64,000 nt of DNA from Rhodoferax sp. (GCA_020048895.1 JAIFLV010000018.1:1-64000); one strand, 5' to 3'; positions 9,057-21,266 are shown, numbered from the stretch's first letter. The notes: a model not told the origin generated them from the sequence alone. Program-made: numbers and translations.

Positions 9057-11012
9057 TTGGCTACATCTTTCAATGATCAGTTTGACCAGCATGGCACATG
9101 GCGACGTGAGTTCGCGCTGCGCCTGAAACTGTTGGGTGAATGGCTCAAGGACAATGAATTGCTGGATGCAGCAGTTGAGGAGCGTTTGCGCAGGCTCGAG
9201 GCCCAGGTGCGCTCCGACAAGGTCATGGTTGCGTTTGTTGCGGAGTTTTCGCGCGGCAAGTCGGAGATGATCAACGCCATTTTCTTTGCCGGGTACGGGC
9301 GGCGCATCATGCCCGCAGGTGCCGGTCGCACCACCATGTGCCCCACGGAAATGGGCTACGACGCAGAGATTCCACCGTGCTTGCGGCTGCTGCCCATCGA
9401 GACCCGACTGCAACCCCAGGCACTGATGGAGTGGCGCATGGCCCCTGAGAAGTGGACGCGTCTGGATCTGGACGTCAACAATCCGCAGCAACTGGCTTTG
9501 GCTTTGGAAAAAGTGGCAGAGACACTGAAGGTCACGCAGGATGAAGCCCGCGCGCTGGGCTTTTGGCACAACCAGGCACCGGAAGATAACCCACTGGTCG
9601 ATGCCCAGGGCTTGGTCGAAGTCCCGAGGTGGCGCCACGCGCTCATCAACATTGCACACCCCTTGCTCAAGCAGGGGCTGGTCATCCTGGATACGCCGGG
9701 CTTAAACGCGATTGGTGCAGAACCAGAACTCACGGTGAGCCTCATACCGCAAGCCCAGGCAGTGCTCTTCATACTCGGTGCAGATACGGGCGTCACCAAA
9801 TCCGATTTGGCCATCTGGCGCGAACACATCTGCCCCGAGGCCGGTGACAGTAATTCCAGACTGGTAGTCCTGAACAAAATCGATACCTTATGGGATGCCT
9901 TGAGTACACCAGCACAGATTCAGGCCCAGATTGAACGGCAGAAAGCCAGTACCGCCGAAATTCTGGGATTACCGCCCGATCGTGTGATCGCAGTCTCTGC
10001 GCAAAAGGGGTTGGTGGCCAAGGTGACTAACGATGAACAACTGCTGGCGCAGAGCTGTCTGCCGTTGTTGGAGGACGCGTTGGGGCGCGGCATGATGGGA
10101 CAACGCCAGCAGATTCTGGGCAATGCCATGGCCACTGGCATTGGAGATTTGCGCACGGAGACCGGTCGTGTCATCAACATTCGCAAGCGCGACCTGACCG
10201 AACAGCTGGTGGAGCTCAGCGGTTTGCAGGGTAAAAATTCTTCCGTCATCAAGCATATGCGTACCCGCATTTCGCATGAGCAGGCCGAGTTTGACCAAGG
10301 TGGTGCAAAGATCCATGCGGTGCGCTCGGTTCACCTCAAACTACTGCGGGAAGTATTTGGCATTCTGGGATCGGCCGCACTCAAGAAAGAAATGGGGCAA
10401 CTTACATCGGCGCTGATGCAAAAGGGCCTGAAGTTGGGCGTAAAGCGCGCTTACGGTGACACGTTTGACCGGCTGCGCGCCAATCTCCAGCGGGTGCAAA
10501 CGCTCAGCGGCGAGATTCAGGACATGCTGGCAGCTACGTTCCGCCAACTCAATGCGGAGCATGGCTTTTCCTTGCAGGCACCGGCCGAGCCGCAAGTGCT
10601 GCGCTATGTGGAGGATCTGGATGCTGTGGAGCGCAGCCATTTGCAGTACCTGGGTCTGAGCAACGCCTTCAAATTGGCGCAACCAGAGTTCTCGGACCGG
10701 CTGGTCCGGGCGCTTTCAACGCGGTTGCGGGGCATCAACGAAGCCGCGTTGGCCGACATTGAACTGTGGAGCAAGTCGGCTGCAGCACAACTCGATGCCC
10801 AACTGCGTGAGCGGCGGCGCAACTTTACGCGGCGCATCGAAGCAATCGACCGAATTCAGCAAGCCGCAGGTGGCCTCGAAGACCGCATGGTAGAAATACG
10901 CCAGCAGGAAGCAGTGCTGAATCAGATCGACGTTAAGCTCGCGGAACTCACATCCTATCTGATTGCTGCCCGGGATTCGGCGCCTGCGGACGCATTGGCG
11001 CACGCCGCTTGA
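9057..11012 (+). CDS. Dynamin-family GTPase
   Basis: This large GTP-binding protein of about 651 residues is of the dynamin superfamily. Counting from the upstream GTG at 9045, the P-loop AEFSRGKSE lies at residues 66-74, the switch motif DTPG at 216-219, and NKID at 277-280. A long alpha-helical region with coiled-coil character follows to the C-terminus. The TTG at 9057 has GAGG six bases upstream; the GTG at 9045 has no such signal, so 9057 is preferred but not certain. There is no membrane segment. It lies between mutM and mutY, with its stop overlapping the mutY start. Its function is unknown. Confidence 0.85.
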   Translation: MATSFNDQFDQHGTWRREFALRLKLLGEWLKDNELLDAAVEERLRRLEAQVRSDKVMVAFVAEFSRGKSEMINAIFFAGYGRRIMPAGAGRTTMCPTEMGYDAEIPPCLRLLPIETRLQPQALMEWRMAPEKWTRLDLDVNNPQQLALALEKVAETLKVTQDEARALGFWHNQAPEDNPLVDAQGLVEVPRWRHALINIAHPLLKQGLVILDTPGLNAIGAEPELTVSLIPQAQAVLFILGADTGVTKSDLAIWREHICPEAGDSNSRLVVLNKIDTLWDALSTPAQIQAQIERQKASTAEILGLPPDRVIAVSAQKGLVAKVTNDEQLLAQSCLPLLEDALGRGMMGQRQQILGNAMATGIGDLRTETGRVINIRKRDLTEQLVELSGLQGKNSSVIKHMRTRISHEQAEFDQGGAKIHAVRSVHLKLLREVFGILGSAALKKEMGQLTSALMQKGLKLGVKRAYGDTFDRLRANLQRVQTLSGEIQDMLAATFRQLNAEHGFSLQAPAEPQVLRYVEDLDAVERSHLQYLGLSNAFKLAQPEFSDRLVRALSTRLRGINEAALADIELWSKSAAAQLDAQLRERRRNFTRRIEAIDRIQQAAGGLEDRMVEIRQQEAVLNQIDVKLAELTSYLIAARDSAPADALAHAA

Positions 11013-12064
11013 GCGGCAACTTACATGACTTTGCCGCGCGGGTCGTTGCGTGGCAAAAGCACCATGGTCGCCACGACCTGCCATGGCAAAGAACTTCAGA
11101 TCCCTACCGGGTGTGGCTGTCGGAGGTGATGCTGCAGCAAACCCAAGTTGCGACCGTGCGGACTTACTTCACACGTTTTGTGGAACGGTTTCCCGATGTG
11201 CGGCAACTGGCTGCGGCCAGCCAGGACGAGGTGCTGGGTTTGTGGAGCGGACTGGGCTACTACAGTCGTGCCCGCAATTTGCACCTGTGCGCACAACTCG
11301 TGGTATCCCAGCATCACGGCGAGTTTCCAAGGCAGGCAAACGTGTTGCAGACCTTGCCGGGGATCGGGCGCTCGACCGCAGCGGCCATTGCCTCCCTTTG
11401 TTTTGGTGAGCGTGTTGCCATTCTGGACGCCAATGTCAAACGCGTTGTCACGCGTGTGCTGGGTTTTGATGGCGATCTGGCACTGGCAGCCAACGAACGT
11501 ACACTGTGGGACGCTGCGACGGGACTTCTTCCCTCGCCAAGCGTGGCCCGTACCTGCATGATGGGCTACACGCAAGGGATGATGGATCTGGGCGCCATGG
11601 TGTGCCTTCCAAAGGCACCGCTGTGTCCTGTCTGTCCGGTACGGCAACGGTGTTGTGCCGCAGAGTCTGGTGAACCCCAGCGCTACCCGGTGCGCACCCG
11701 CACGCTCAAGCGCAGCAGCCAGTCACTGTGGCTCCTGTGGTTACGCAGGGCCGATGGGTCAGTATGGCTATACAAACGCCCCCCCGCGGGTGTGTGGGCC
11801 GGCCTGTATTGCATGCCGGTGTTTGACTCCGAACAGGAAATGCGAGATGCACTGCCCGAGAAGCTTCACAAGCGCTTGCAAATGCAACCCGCTTTTCGGC
11901 ATGTGTTGACACACAAAGACCTGCACCTGCATCCCTGTGTGATCGATTTGCATCATGGACAGACCGAGTGGGGCGATGGACGCTGGGTTAGCGCCGCGCA
12001 GTGGCCTGCGCTGGGTCTGCCAGCGCCGATCAGGACCTTGCTGGAAGCTCCCGGTGGCGCTTGA
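11009..12064 (+). CDS. mutY: A/G-specific adenine glycosylase MutY
   Basis: MutY removes adenine opposite 8-oxoguanine. The 351-residue protein has the N-terminal glycosylase domain with SEVMLQQTQ, the helix-hairpin-helix [12 protein letters not shown], the [4Fe-4S] motif C-x6-C-x2-C-x5-C ([17 protein letters not shown]), and a C-terminal Nudix-like domain that recognises 8-oxoG (residues about 235-345). The start is a TTG overlapping the GTPase stop (TTGA); no in-frame ATG lies near. The 3' end overlaps the convergent rapZ by about 35 bases. Confidence 0.95.
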   Translation: MSGNLHDFAARVVAWQKHHGRHDLPWQRTSDPYRVWLSEVMLQQTQVATVRTYFTRFVERFPDVRQLAAASQDEVLGLWSGLGYYSRARNLHLCAQLVVSQHHGEFPRQANVLQTLPGIGRSTAAAIASLCFGERVAILDANVKRVVTRVLGFDGDLALAANERTLWDAATGLLPSPSVARTCMMGYTQGMMDLGAMVCLPKAPLCPVCPVRQRCCAAESGEPQRYPVRTRTLKRSSQSLWLLWLRRADGSVWLYKRPPAGVWAGLYCMPVFDSEQEMRDALPEKLHKRLQMQPAFRHVLTHKDLHLHPCVIDLHHGQTEWGDGRWVSAAQWPALGLPAPIRTLLEAPGGA

Positions 12065-12899
12065 GCGTGACGCGGCGTTCAGAAAAATACGCCGCGAGTT
12101 GCTCTACCAAATAGACCGACCGATGCTGGCCACCGGTGCAACCCACTGCCACGGTGACATAGCTGCGGTGGTCACGCACCAGAGACGCGAGCCAACTGTC
12201 GAGAAATTGGGCAATGTTGTCCTGCATCCGTCGCACATCTGCCTGGGCCGCCAGAAACTCTTGCACGCCCGGGTCAAGTCCAGTCTGCTCCCGCAAACCG
12301 GGTTCGTAATGCGGGTTGGGCAACATACGGACATCGAATACAAAATCGGCATCGCTGGGCACGCCGCGTTTGAAGGCGAATGATTCAAACACCAGGGTCA
12401 GTTGGTCCGATGGTGAGGAGATAAGCGCCTTGACGAAAGCCTGAAGTTGGGCTGGTCGAATCACACTGGAGTCGATCACGTGAGATTGTTCGCGCAAGGC
12501 ACTGAGCAGTTCACGTTCGAGCGCAATGGCGTCAACGAGCGCGCGCCGCGCGTCATCGGTGCAAAGCTCCGACGGCTGCGACAGAGGGTGCCTGCGCCGG
12601 GTCTCCGAGTAACGCCGCACCAAGGTATCGGCCGTTGCATCCAGAAACAGCGGCTTGACCAGAATTCCCTGGTCGCGCAGCGTCTGAAGTTGTTGCGGCA
12701 CCAGGGGCAGTGACGCAGCGCTACGCACATCCATCGCAATGGCGACCCGTTGCGCCTGGTGTTGCTGCTCCAGCTCGACAAACGCCACCAGCAATTCGGG
12801 TGGCAAATTGTCTACGCAATAAAAACCTGCGTCTTCCAGGGCGTGCAAGGCCACGGACTTCCCGGAGCCCGACATGCCGGTGATAAGCACTATTTCCAT
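12030..12899 (-). CDS. rapZ: RNase adapter protein RapZ
   Basis: RapZ is a nucleotide-binding adapter; in enterobacteria it delivers small RNAs to RNase E to control amino-sugar synthesis. The 289-residue product has the Walker A GMSGSGKS near residue 8 and the conserved [10 protein letters not shown]. The C-terminal [11 protein letters not shown] segment is conserved in the family. The ATG at 12899 overlaps the recN stop by one base (TGATG); a TTG one codon upstream is less likely. Whether the sRNA role applies in betaproteobacteria is not known from sequence. Confidence 0.94.
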   Translation of the reverse strand: MEIVLITGMSGSGKSVALHALEDAGFYCVDNLPPELLVAFVELEQQHQAQRVAIAMDVRSAASLPLVPQQLQTLRDQGILVKPLFLDATADTLVRRYSETRRRHPLSQPSELCTDDARRALVDAIALERELLSALREQSHVIDSSVIRPAQLQAFVKALISSPSDQLTLVFESFAFKRGVPSDADFVFDVRMLPNPHYEPGLREQTGLDPGVQEFLAAQADVRRMQDNIAQFLDSWLASLVRDHRSYVTVAVGCTGGQHRSVYLVEQLAAYFSERRVTLKRHRELPARS

Positions 12900-14548
12900 C
12901 AAACGCCTGACTGCAACATTTCCTTGGCGTGTGCCAAGGTGGTACTGGACAATTTCTCACCCCCAAGCATACGGGCGATTTCTGCCACGCGCCGCTCGCC
13001 GTCAACGACCGCAACCGTGCTCAGCGTGTGTCCATTTTCCAGGCGTTTGGATACCACCAGATGGTGATCACCACACGCTGCCACCTGCGGCAGGTGGGTG
13101 ACCGCGAGCACCTGGCGGTCGCGCCCCAGCTGTTGCATTAACCGTCCGACCGTTTCCGCCACCGCGCCACCGACGCCGGCGTCCACCTCATCAAAAATCA
13201 AAGTCTGCGCCGTGCCCAGTTGGCTGGTGGTGACGGCAATTGCCAGCGCCATGCGCGAGAGTTCACCGCCAGACGCAACTTTTCCAACCGGACGGGGCGT
13301 GCTGCCAGCGTGCCCTGCCACCAGAAACTGGATGTCCTCCAAGCCACTTTGCTGGGGCTGGGAACTGGCTTCCAGGGCTACCAAAAACTGACCTCCTTGC
13401 ATGCCCAGGCCCTGCATGGCCTGGGTAATGGCCTGGGCCAGCCGCGGAGCGGCCGTGGCACGTGCTTTTGAAACCACGTGGGCTTCTGCCAGGTAGGCGT
13501 CGTGTGCGCGGCGCTCCGCCAGGCGCAAACCCTCCAGATCAGTGGCGGCATCCAGCGCCCTGAGCTCGGATTTCCAGGAGAGCAACAGATCCGGCAGTTC
13601 CTGCGGCGCGCGTTTGTAGCGTCGTGCCAATGAAACCCACTGAGACAAGCGTGCATCAAGTTCTGCCAGTCGTTCGGGATCAAGGTCCGTGCGGCGCAAG
13701 TAGGCACGCAGTGTGTGCAGTGTGTCTTCTGCCTGAGCGATGCTGGATGCCAGCACCTCCACCGTGGCATTGAAATCCGGCTCCAGATGGGCCTGGGTCT
13801 GCAATTGCTGCAACGCATGATTGAGCTGCCGCAGCGCGCCGCCCTGATCACTTTCCAGGGCAGACAACGCGCCACGCGCTGCATCCATCAGGGCTTGCCC
13901 ATTCGCCAGACGGCTATGGCTGGCGTTGAGTTCTTCCCACTCGTGGGCTTGCGGTCGCAGCTTGTCAAGTTCACCAATCTGCCACTGAAGGCGGTCCCGT
14001 TCGCGCTGGAGCGAGTCCTGTGCCTCCAATGCTGTGGAGAGTTGCGACTGGCTGTGGCGCCAAGCATGCCACCAGTCGGCAAGCGCCTGGGTCGAAACCT
14101 TGGCATAGGCATCGAGAAGTCCGCGGACTGCATCAGGGCGGGTCAGACTCTGCCAGGCGTGCTGGCCGTGAATATCCAGCAACTGCTCGCCCAGTGTGCG
14201 GAGTTGCTGTGCAGTGGCAGGGCTGCCATTCACCCAGGCTCGACTCTTGCCCTGGGCGTCGACGGTGCGGCGCAGGAGCAGGGTGTCCAGCACCTCAAAT
14301 CCGTTCGTGTTCAATAGCGTGTGCAGGCCATCCGGTGTATCGAATTCAGCACTCACTTCGGTACGCGCAGCACCTTCCCGAATGATGCCGACATCGGCCC
14401 TTGCACCTGTGACTAACTGCAAAGCATCGATGAGGATCGATTTGCCGGCCCCGGTTTCTCCGGTCAGTACACTAAAGCCACGCTCCAGTTCGAGTTCCAG
14501 TTCTCGAACGATGACAAAGTCACGTAGGGATATTCGTCGCAGCGCCAC
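12899..14548 (-). CDS. recN: DNA repair protein RecN
   Basis: RecN is an SMC-like ATPase acting in double-strand break repair. The 549-residue protein has an N-terminal Walker A (GETGAGKS, about residue 30), a long central coiled coil (about 150-370) and a C-terminal ABC-type half with signature and Walker B ([13 protein letters not shown], then [12 protein letters not shown]). It lies between nadK and rapZ, all on the minus strand with gaps of a few bases or overlaps, so nadK-recN-rapZ is one operon. Confidence 0.96.
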   Translation of the reverse strand: MALRRISLRDFVIVRELELELERGFSVLTGETGAGKSILIDALQLVTGARADVGIIREGAARTEVSAEFDTPDGLHTLLNTNGFEVLDTLLLRRTVDAQGKSRAWVNGSPATAQQLRTLGEQLLDIHGQHAWQSLTRPDAVRGLLDAYAKVSTQALADWWHAWRHSQSQLSTALEAQDSLQRERDRLQWQIGELDKLRPQAHEWEELNASHSRLANGQALMDAARGALSALESDQGGALRQLNHALQQLQTQAHLEPDFNATVEVLASSIAQAEDTLHTLRAYLRRTDLDPERLAELDARLSQWVSLARRYKRAPQELPDLLLSWKSELRALDAATDLEGLRLAERRAHDAYLAEAHVVSKARATAAPRLAQAITQAMQGLGMQGGQFLVALEASSQPQQSGLEDIQFLVAGHAGSTPRPVGKVASGGELSRMALAIAVTTSQLGTAQTLIFDEVDAGVGGAVAETVGRLMQQLGRDRQVLAVTHLPQVAACGDHHLVVSKRLENGHTLSTVAVVDGERRVAEIARMLGGEKLSSTTLAHAKEMLQSGV

Positions 14549-14550
14549 GA

Positions 14551-15447
14551 TCAGGCCACTCCTTCGTTCCAGTGCAGCTTTTCACGGAGGGTATCGAAGT
14601 AGGACCAGCCCTTGGGGTGAAGGAACCGTACCTGGTATTCCGAGCGCGTCACCACAATGCGGTCGCCGTGCATGAGGGACGCCAGTGACTGCATGTCAAA
14701 ATTGGCGCTGGCATCACGCCCTGCTACTATTTCGATAGCTATCTCCGCAGCATTGGCAAGCACTATAGGCCGATTTGACAAGGTATGCGGTGCGATGGGA
14801 ACGAGTACCCAGCCGGGAATGGAAGGGTGCAACAATGGCCCGCCGGCCGACAGCGAATAGGCTGTAGAGCCCGTTGGCGAGGCAATGATCATGCCGTCTG
14901 CGCGCTGGTTGGCCACAAAGTGACCATCAACTTCCACGCGTAGTTCGACCATGCCCGAGGTTGCACCACGGTTGACCACCACGTCGTTCATGGCCAGGGC
15001 GGTGAACACACAATGACCATCACGCATCACTTTAGCCTGCATCAGGCTGCGGTGGTCTTCCGCATACTGCCCAGCCATCATGGGTTGAAGTGTCGTGTGA
15101 AAGTTGTCGAACGGTATATCGGTGATGAAACCCAATCGCCCCTGGTTGACACCGATTAGGGGAACGCCGTAAGGCGCCAACTGGCGTCCAATGCCAAGCA
15201 TGGTCCCGTCACCGCCAACCACCACGCACAGGTCACAGGTTTCTCCAATACGCGCGACGTCCATGGTGGTGTAGTCGGTGATACCCATGTTGGCAGCTGT
15301 GTCGATTTCTAGGGCTACATCGCACCCAAGTTCGAGAAGAAACTGCCCGATCGTCTCCAGTGCCTTGCGCGTTGATGCACCGGCCACGCCAGACGATGTA
15401 GCCTGGTACTTACCAACCAGCGCAACCTGTTGAAAAGGAGATTTCAT
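14551..15447 (-). CDS. nadK: NAD kinase
   Basis: NadK phosphorylates NAD to NADP with ATP. The 298-residue protein has the GGDGTMLG motif with catalytic Asp, GVNQGRLGF, and the [15 protein letters not shown] segment, all diagnostic. The ATG at 15447 is preceded by AAGGAG-like sequence on the opposite strand order only weakly; the TTG two codons upstream (15453) is an alternative. It is divergent from hrcA with a short shared intergenic region, and starts the nadK-recN-rapZ operon. Confidence 0.95.
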   Translation of the reverse strand: MKSPFQQVALVGKYQATSSGVAGASTRKALETIGQFLLELGCDVALEIDTAANMGITDYTTMDVARIGETCDLCVVVGGDGTMLGIGRQLAPYGVPLIGVNQGRLGFITDIPFDNFHTTLQPMMAGQYAEDHRSLMQAKVMRDGHCVFTALAMNDVVVNRGATSGMVELRVEVDGHFVANQRADGMIIASPTGSTAYSLSAGGPLLHPSIPGWVLVPIAPHTLSNRPIVLANAAEIAIEIVAGRDASANFDMQSLASLMHGDRIVVTRSEYQVRFLHPKGWSYFDTLREKLHWNEGVA

Positions 15448-15475
15448 TCGCAAATTACATCACTAAAATGGTCGC

Positions 15476-16480
15476 ATGCTCGACGATCGATCCAAGTTGT
15501 TGTTGAAAGCTCTGGTAGAGCGCTATATTGCCGACGGCCAGCCTGTGGGAAGCAGAACCCTTTCCAAAGCATCGGGCCTGGAGCTTTCGCCTGCCACCAT
15601 CCGCAACGTGATGTCCGATTTGGAAGAGTTGGGGCTGATCGTCAGCCCCCACACCTCGGCTGGCCGTATCCCGACGGCAAAGGGTTATCGCCTGTTTGTG
15701 GACACCATGTTGACGGTGCAATCGGGACAATTCGCCGCGCACAGCCTGGCACCAGACCAGCCCCAAAAGGTCATCTCCAACGCAGCATACTTGCTCTCGA
15801 GCCTGTCCCAGTTTGTGGGGGTCGTAGTGGCGCCGCGCCGGACTTCGGTTTTTCGGCATATCGAATTCTTGCGCCTGTCGGAGCGCCGTTTGCTGGTCAT
15901 CATCGTGTCGCCGGACGGTGACGTGCAAAACCGGGTCATCTTTACCGAATTGGACTATTCGCAGGTGCAACTGGTAGAGGCGGCGAACTTTCTGAATAGC
16001 CATTACGTGGGGCTGGACATCGAGAACGTCCGGCAGCGGTTGCAGGGTGAGGTCGAGTCGTTGCGGTCTGAAATCGCCACGCTGATGCAGGCGGCCGTGA
16101 ATGTGAGCTCCGAAGCCATCTCTGAAGTGCAGGATGAAGTCATCATATCGGGCGAACGCAACCTGCTGTCTGTGTCTGACTTTTCCAGTGATATGGGCCA
16201 CTTGCGCCGTGCATTCGAACTGTTTGAACAGAAAGCGCAGCTCATGCGACTCATGGACATCACCGGCCAGGCAGAGGGCGTTCGCATCTTCATTGGCGGG
16301 GAGAGCAAGGTGGTGCCGTTTGAGGATTTGTCCATCGTCAGCAGTCCGTACGAGGTGGACGGCACTGTCGTGGGCACGCTCGGCGTGATCGGGCCAACGC
16401 GCATGGCCTACGATCGGATGATTCAGATTGTTGACATTACCTCCAAGCTCGTCAGCAACGCATTGAGCCACCACAAATAA
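15476..16480 (+). CDS. hrcA: Heat-inducible transcription repressor HrcA
   Basis: HrcA represses groE and dnaK operons through CIRCE elements, with GroEL as corepressor. The 334-residue protein has the N-terminal winged helix ([22 protein letters not shown], recognition segment [12 protein letters not shown]) and the GAF-like HrcA core. No CIRCE inverted repeat was seen near it in this window, so self-regulation is not evident. It is divergent from nadK and convergent with gnd. Confidence 0.95.
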   Translation: MLDDRSKLLLKALVERYIADGQPVGSRTLSKASGLELSPATIRNVMSDLEELGLIVSPHTSAGRIPTAKGYRLFVDTMLTVQSGQFAAHSLAPDQPQKVISNAAYLLSSLSQFVGVVVAPRRTSVFRHIEFLRLSERRLLVIIVSPDGDVQNRVIFTELDYSQVQLVEAANFLNSHYVGLDIENVRQRLQGEVESLRSEIATLMQAAVNVSSEAISEVQDEVIISGERNLLSVSDFSSDMGHLRRAFELFEQKAQLMRLMDITGQAEGVRIFIGGESKVVPFEDLSIVSSPYEVDGTVVGTLGVIGPTRMAYDRMIQIVDITSKLVSNALSHHK

Positions 16481-16593
16481 CGGTCAACACCGTATTCCGT
16501 TCCCAAATTATGTGTGTCTAGGCGCGAAGCCGCAGGCAGTGCTCTGGCACGACAAGGCGAAGCAACAACGACACGGATGATTTGGAAACGGGA

Positions 16594-18042
<1,449 letters not shown>

Positions 18043-18110
18043 GCGATGTCCCGTGTGGAAATACTGCGGAAGTTTAGCCCCAATGGGCCATTACAATCTG
18101 CGCTTCGGTT

Positions 18111-18187
18111 GGGGCGTTAGCTCAGTTGGTTAGAGCAGAGGACTCATAATCCTTTGGTCGAGTGTTCAAGTCACTCACGCCCTACCA
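18111..18187 (+). tRNA. tRNA-Met (anticodon CAT)
   Basis: The acceptor GGGGCGT/ACGCCCT, D-arm AGCTCAGTTGGTTAGAGC, anticodon stem GAGGA/TCCTT with loop CTCATAA and encoded CCA are all visible. The CAT anticodon means elongator Met or a TilS-modified Ile tRNA. The CTCATAA loop favours elongator Met, but I cannot exclude Ile2. Confidence 0.9.
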
Positions 18188-18220
18188 TTTCTCCTTGCGT
18201 CTGAGCGTATTGCTTGAATA

Positions 18221-20533
18221 CTACTTATCTTGCATTTGCCAGACTCCTGACCAGTCAGCAGGTGGTGGGTTGTGCTGAAAATGCTTGCAGCGTTCCACAT
18301 AAAGGTGTGCGGCCTTGTCCGCTGGATTCAGGGCGAGTACCTGTTCAAAGTCAGCGATCGCCTGCTCCCACTTCTTTGAACGGTATTTCGATAATCCAAC
18401 GCGAAAGAAATGCAAGGCATCGGTCATGGACGGATAGGTGTCCTCGGTGTGGTAGTCCATCACCTCGTACACCGCGCCCGGCTGGGTGCGACCCTTGACA
18501 ACGATGAGGTCCAGCTCCCTGCAAAAGTACGTTCCCTTGAGTTGCCGATAGGTGGAGTCACTGATCATGATGCGAGCCCCATAGGTCTTGCACGCGCTCT
18601 CGAGGCGGGCTGCGAGATTCACACCATCGCCGATGATGGTGTAGTCCATCCGTCGTTTGGATCCGATGTTTCCCGACACCACATGGTCGGTGTTGATTCC
18701 AATGCCAATTTCGACTGGAATTCTTCCTTCGGCACGGCGGACTGTATTCCACTGCATTAAATTCCGGATCATTTCCAGGGCTGTGCGCAGGGCCCTGTCC
18801 GGGTCATCGGCATGCTGTACCGGAATCCCGAATGCGCACATGATCGCGTCACCAATGAACTTGTCCAGCATGCCATCTTCGCGCTGGATGCAACCTACCA
18901 TCAATGTGAAGTATTCATTGAGTAGTTCCACCGTCCGTTGGGGGCCAAGCTCCTCGCTGATCGATGTGAAACCTCGGATATCAGAAAACAAAACGGTGGC
19001 CAGGACGCTTTTCCCGCCGAGTGCCTCTGCGCCTTGTGCAAGCATCTTGTCGGCAATGTTCGGATCCATGTAGCGGGACATGGTGGACTTCATGCGCTTT
19101 TCGCTGGAAATATTCTCCAGCAGTGCCATGGCACCGATGCGAAGACCGTCCGCCGAGAGCAGGGGCTGCAGTGTCAGATTCACAGAAACCGACTCCGACT
19201 CCACCTTGAACTCGGTATCCATCAAGGCAACCATGGTTTGCTCACCATCGAGCAGTTGTAGTCGATCGACAAACCACGCGTTTTCCGAACCAAAGAACAC
19301 GGCCGCATCCTGATTGAGGATCTGTGCGGGCAGCGTTTTCAGAATCCGCAGTGCCGCGGCGTTGCAGGTGACTATCCGGTTGTCTTCGTCGAAAGTGATG
19401 ACGCCATTGGACATCGACTCCAGCATGGCTTCGTTGTAATTCTTGATTGCCTGAACGTCCGCAAACAACTTGGCGTTCTCCAGGGCAATGGCGATTTGTG
19501 CGGTAAACGCCCGCAGGTGGGACTCGTCCTCATCGCTGAAAGGGCCGCCCCGACGATTCAGAATCTGGGTGACTCCAATGGTCTTGCCCTTCTTGTTGAT
19601 GATCGGAACGCACAAAATAGAGCGGGTGAAATAGTTGGTCTTTCGGTCGAACTCCGGGTTGAAGCGCAAATCCGCGTAGGCATGGGGAATATTGATGGAT
19701 TTGCCCGATGTGAAGACGGCACCGGCGATTCCGACATGGTTGGGGAGCCGGATCTGCATGCGCTCCAATCCGTGTCCCACTTCGGACCAAAGCTCGCCCG
19801 TCTTTTCGTCATTGAGAAACAGTGTCGAACGCTCGGCGTTGAGGAGTCGGGTGGCTTCGCCCATCACGCGTTGCAGCAGGGAGCCGAGCTTGATGTCCTG
19901 CGTCATCTCGGACACCAGTTCGATAAACTCCATTTCCTTCTTGCTGGCTGCCTGCATCCTCTCGATGATGTTGGTGCTCTGCAATGCGACCGAGCCTTGG
20001 CTGATCATGGCGTCATACAAATCCAGATCATCCTGATTGAAATCGCCATTCTGCTTGTTCAGGGCTTCGGCAACACCGATGACTTCGCCGCGCGCCGTGC
20101 GGATGGGTATGCACATGATGTTGCGTGTGTTGTACCCCGTCTGCTCGTCCACCATTTTGTTAAAGCGCGGGTCAGCGTACACATCATTGATGACAAGGTT
20201 TTCGCCTGACTGGAACACGTGGCCAGCGACGCCGCTGGTATTGAGTATCCGGATTTCGAGCGACTTGGACCCTTGTGCCACTCGGGAGTAAAGCTCGTTG
20301 GTTTCCGGATTGTTGAGAAACAGCGAGCCCCGTTCACACTGAAGCTGCTGCGATGTCATTTCGACCAGGGCGTACAGAACCTCGTCGAATGTCGTGCAAC
20401 TAGCCATCTTCTTGGTGACATGCAACAGCAGCTCCGCGTGCTGCAGTCGCTGGCGCACGGTGGCTTTTGGCTTGCGCGGGGCGGCACCCTGTTCCAGGAG
20501 CGGCTTCGGTGGTGCCCCTTTAGCGCTTGGCAT
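18221..20533 (-). CDS. GAF-GAF-PAS class III adenylate cyclase with C-terminal TPR
   Basis: This 770-residue soluble signalling enzyme probably makes cAMP from ATP. Two GAF domains (about 40-175 and 205-350), a PAS domain (about 365-475), a cyclase catalytic domain (about 515-665) and a short TPR-like tail are visible. The metal-binding aspartates (LFSDIRGFT and GDAIM), the adenine-selecting lysine (DKFIGD) and the YTIIGDGVNLAARLES segment are intact, favouring ATP over GTP. Start choice: GGAG lies seven bases before the ATG at 20533 but only one base before the ATG at 20539. The start overlaps the upstream coiled-coil gene by 14 bases, so the pair is coupled. Confidence 0.88.
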   Translation of the reverse strand: MPSAKGAPPKPLLEQGAAPRKPKATVRQRLQHAELLLHVTKKMASCTTFDEVLYALVEMTSQQLQCERGSLFLNNPETNELYSRVAQGSKSLEIRILNTSGVAGHVFQSGENLVINDVYADPRFNKMVDEQTGYNTRNIMCIPIRTARGEVIGVAEALNKQNGDFNQDDLDLYDAMISQGSVALQSTNIIERMQAASKKEMEFIELVSEMTQDIKLGSLLQRVMGEATRLLNAERSTLFLNDEKTGELWSEVGHGLERMQIRLPNHVGIAGAVFTSGKSINIPHAYADLRFNPEFDRKTNYFTRSILCVPIINKKGKTIGVTQILNRRGGPFSDEDESHLRAFTAQIAIALENAKLFADVQAIKNYNEAMLESMSNGVITFDEDNRIVTCNAAALRILKTLPAQILNQDAAVFFGSENAWFVDRLQLLDGEQTMVALMDTEFKVESESVSVNLTLQPLLSADGLRIGAMALLENISSEKRMKSTMSRYMDPNIADKMLAQGAEALGGKSVLATVLFSDIRGFTSISEELGPQRTVELLNEYFTLMVGCIQREDGMLDKFIGDAIMCAFGIPVQHADDPDRALRTALEMIRNLMQWNTVRRAEGRIPVEIGIGINTDHVVSGNIGSKRRMDYTIIGDGVNLAARLESACKTYGARIMISDSTYRQLKGTYFCRELDLIVVKGRTQPGAVYEVMDYHTEDTYPSMTDALHFFRVGLSKYRSKKWEQAIADFEQVLALNPADKAAHLYVERCKHFQHNPPPADWSGVWQMQDK

Positions 20534-21071
20534 CGGCATGCTCCTCAAGCTTTAGCCGCAAGGCGCGAATCGTGCCCTGCATGAGGGATGCTTCCTGCGA
20601 TCTCTGAAGTAGGTTGTCTTGCATATCTGCCTCCCTTCGTTCCTTGGCGGCCTCGAGTGCGTGTCTCATTTGGCCAATGGAGTCCCTCATTTGCGCAAGA
20701 TCATTGTCAAACGCCAAACGTTCATGAGCCATCATCTGTCGATGGTCCGCCACGACAGCCTCAAGTTGTGTTCTGAGCGCAGCTATCGTGTTCCTGTGTT
20801 GTTGCGCGTCGTTATGGGCCTTGATGACTTCGCACTGAACAGCGGCCTCCAGCGCTTTGTCTTTATGTTCCAATTCTTGCCGTAACACGGCAATGGTTTG
20901 GCGCAGTTCGCGTACTTCGCCGTCTCTTACCGCAACCGCCGCCTGAACGGCTTGGGCAGTGGCGCGCTGGCTTTGTTCGAGCTGCGTGCGTAGTGCGATG
21001 ATGGTTCCCATCAGATCGCGCAATTCCATTTGCGGGTCATTGACGTCAGAGACGTTTGAAGTGTTCTTCAT
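20520..21071 (-). CDS. Coiled-coil protein built of 36-residue repeats
   Basis: The 183-residue protein has no recognised domain. It consists almost wholly of a degenerate repeat: GTIIALRTQLE at 22, QTIAVLRQELE at 58, NTIAALRTQLE at 94, DSIGQMRHALE at 130 and GTIRALRLKLE at 166, each exactly 36 residues apart. The composition (Gln, Glu, Arg, Ala, Leu) indicates a long coiled coil. It precedes and overlaps the GAF-cyclase gene and is probably a partner or scaffold of that enzyme; this is inference from coupling. Confidence 0.8.
   Translation of the reverse strand: MKNTSNVSDVNDPQMELRDLMGTIIALRTQLEQSQRATAQAVQAAVAVRDGEVRELRQTIAVLRQELEHKDKALEAAVQCEVIKAHNDAQQHRNTIAALRTQLEAVVADHRQMMAHERLAFDNDLAQMRDSIGQMRHALEAAKERREADMQDNLLQRSQEASLMQGTIRALRLKLEEHADAKR
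20544..21008 (-). repeat. Five-copy 108-bp coding repeat (36 residues per unit)
   Basis: The core T-I-x-x-L-R-x-x-L-E recurs at a constant 36-codon spacing within the coiled-coil gene. The DNA copies have diverged, so it is an old tandem duplication recognised at protein level rather than a recent satellite. Confidence 0.8.
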
Positions 21072-21266
21072 GGGGCCATTAATGCGCAGCGTTCGGCTAA
21101 ATGACGCAACGTGACGTCATTCACACTCAGTTCTTTGGACCATTCTAGACAAGTTGAGTGAGCGAACCGCTCTTATACTCCTGTGCAAGCCAAACCGGAA
21201 GTGGTCAGTGAAGGCATCTACTCGTAGGGCAGGCACCAAGCTTGGTAATTTTGAGGGTTATGTTTG

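Noticed and set aside
15455-16474. 339-codon frame opposite hrcA
   Set aside because: hrcA is unmistakable on the plus strand; the other frame has no recognisable features.
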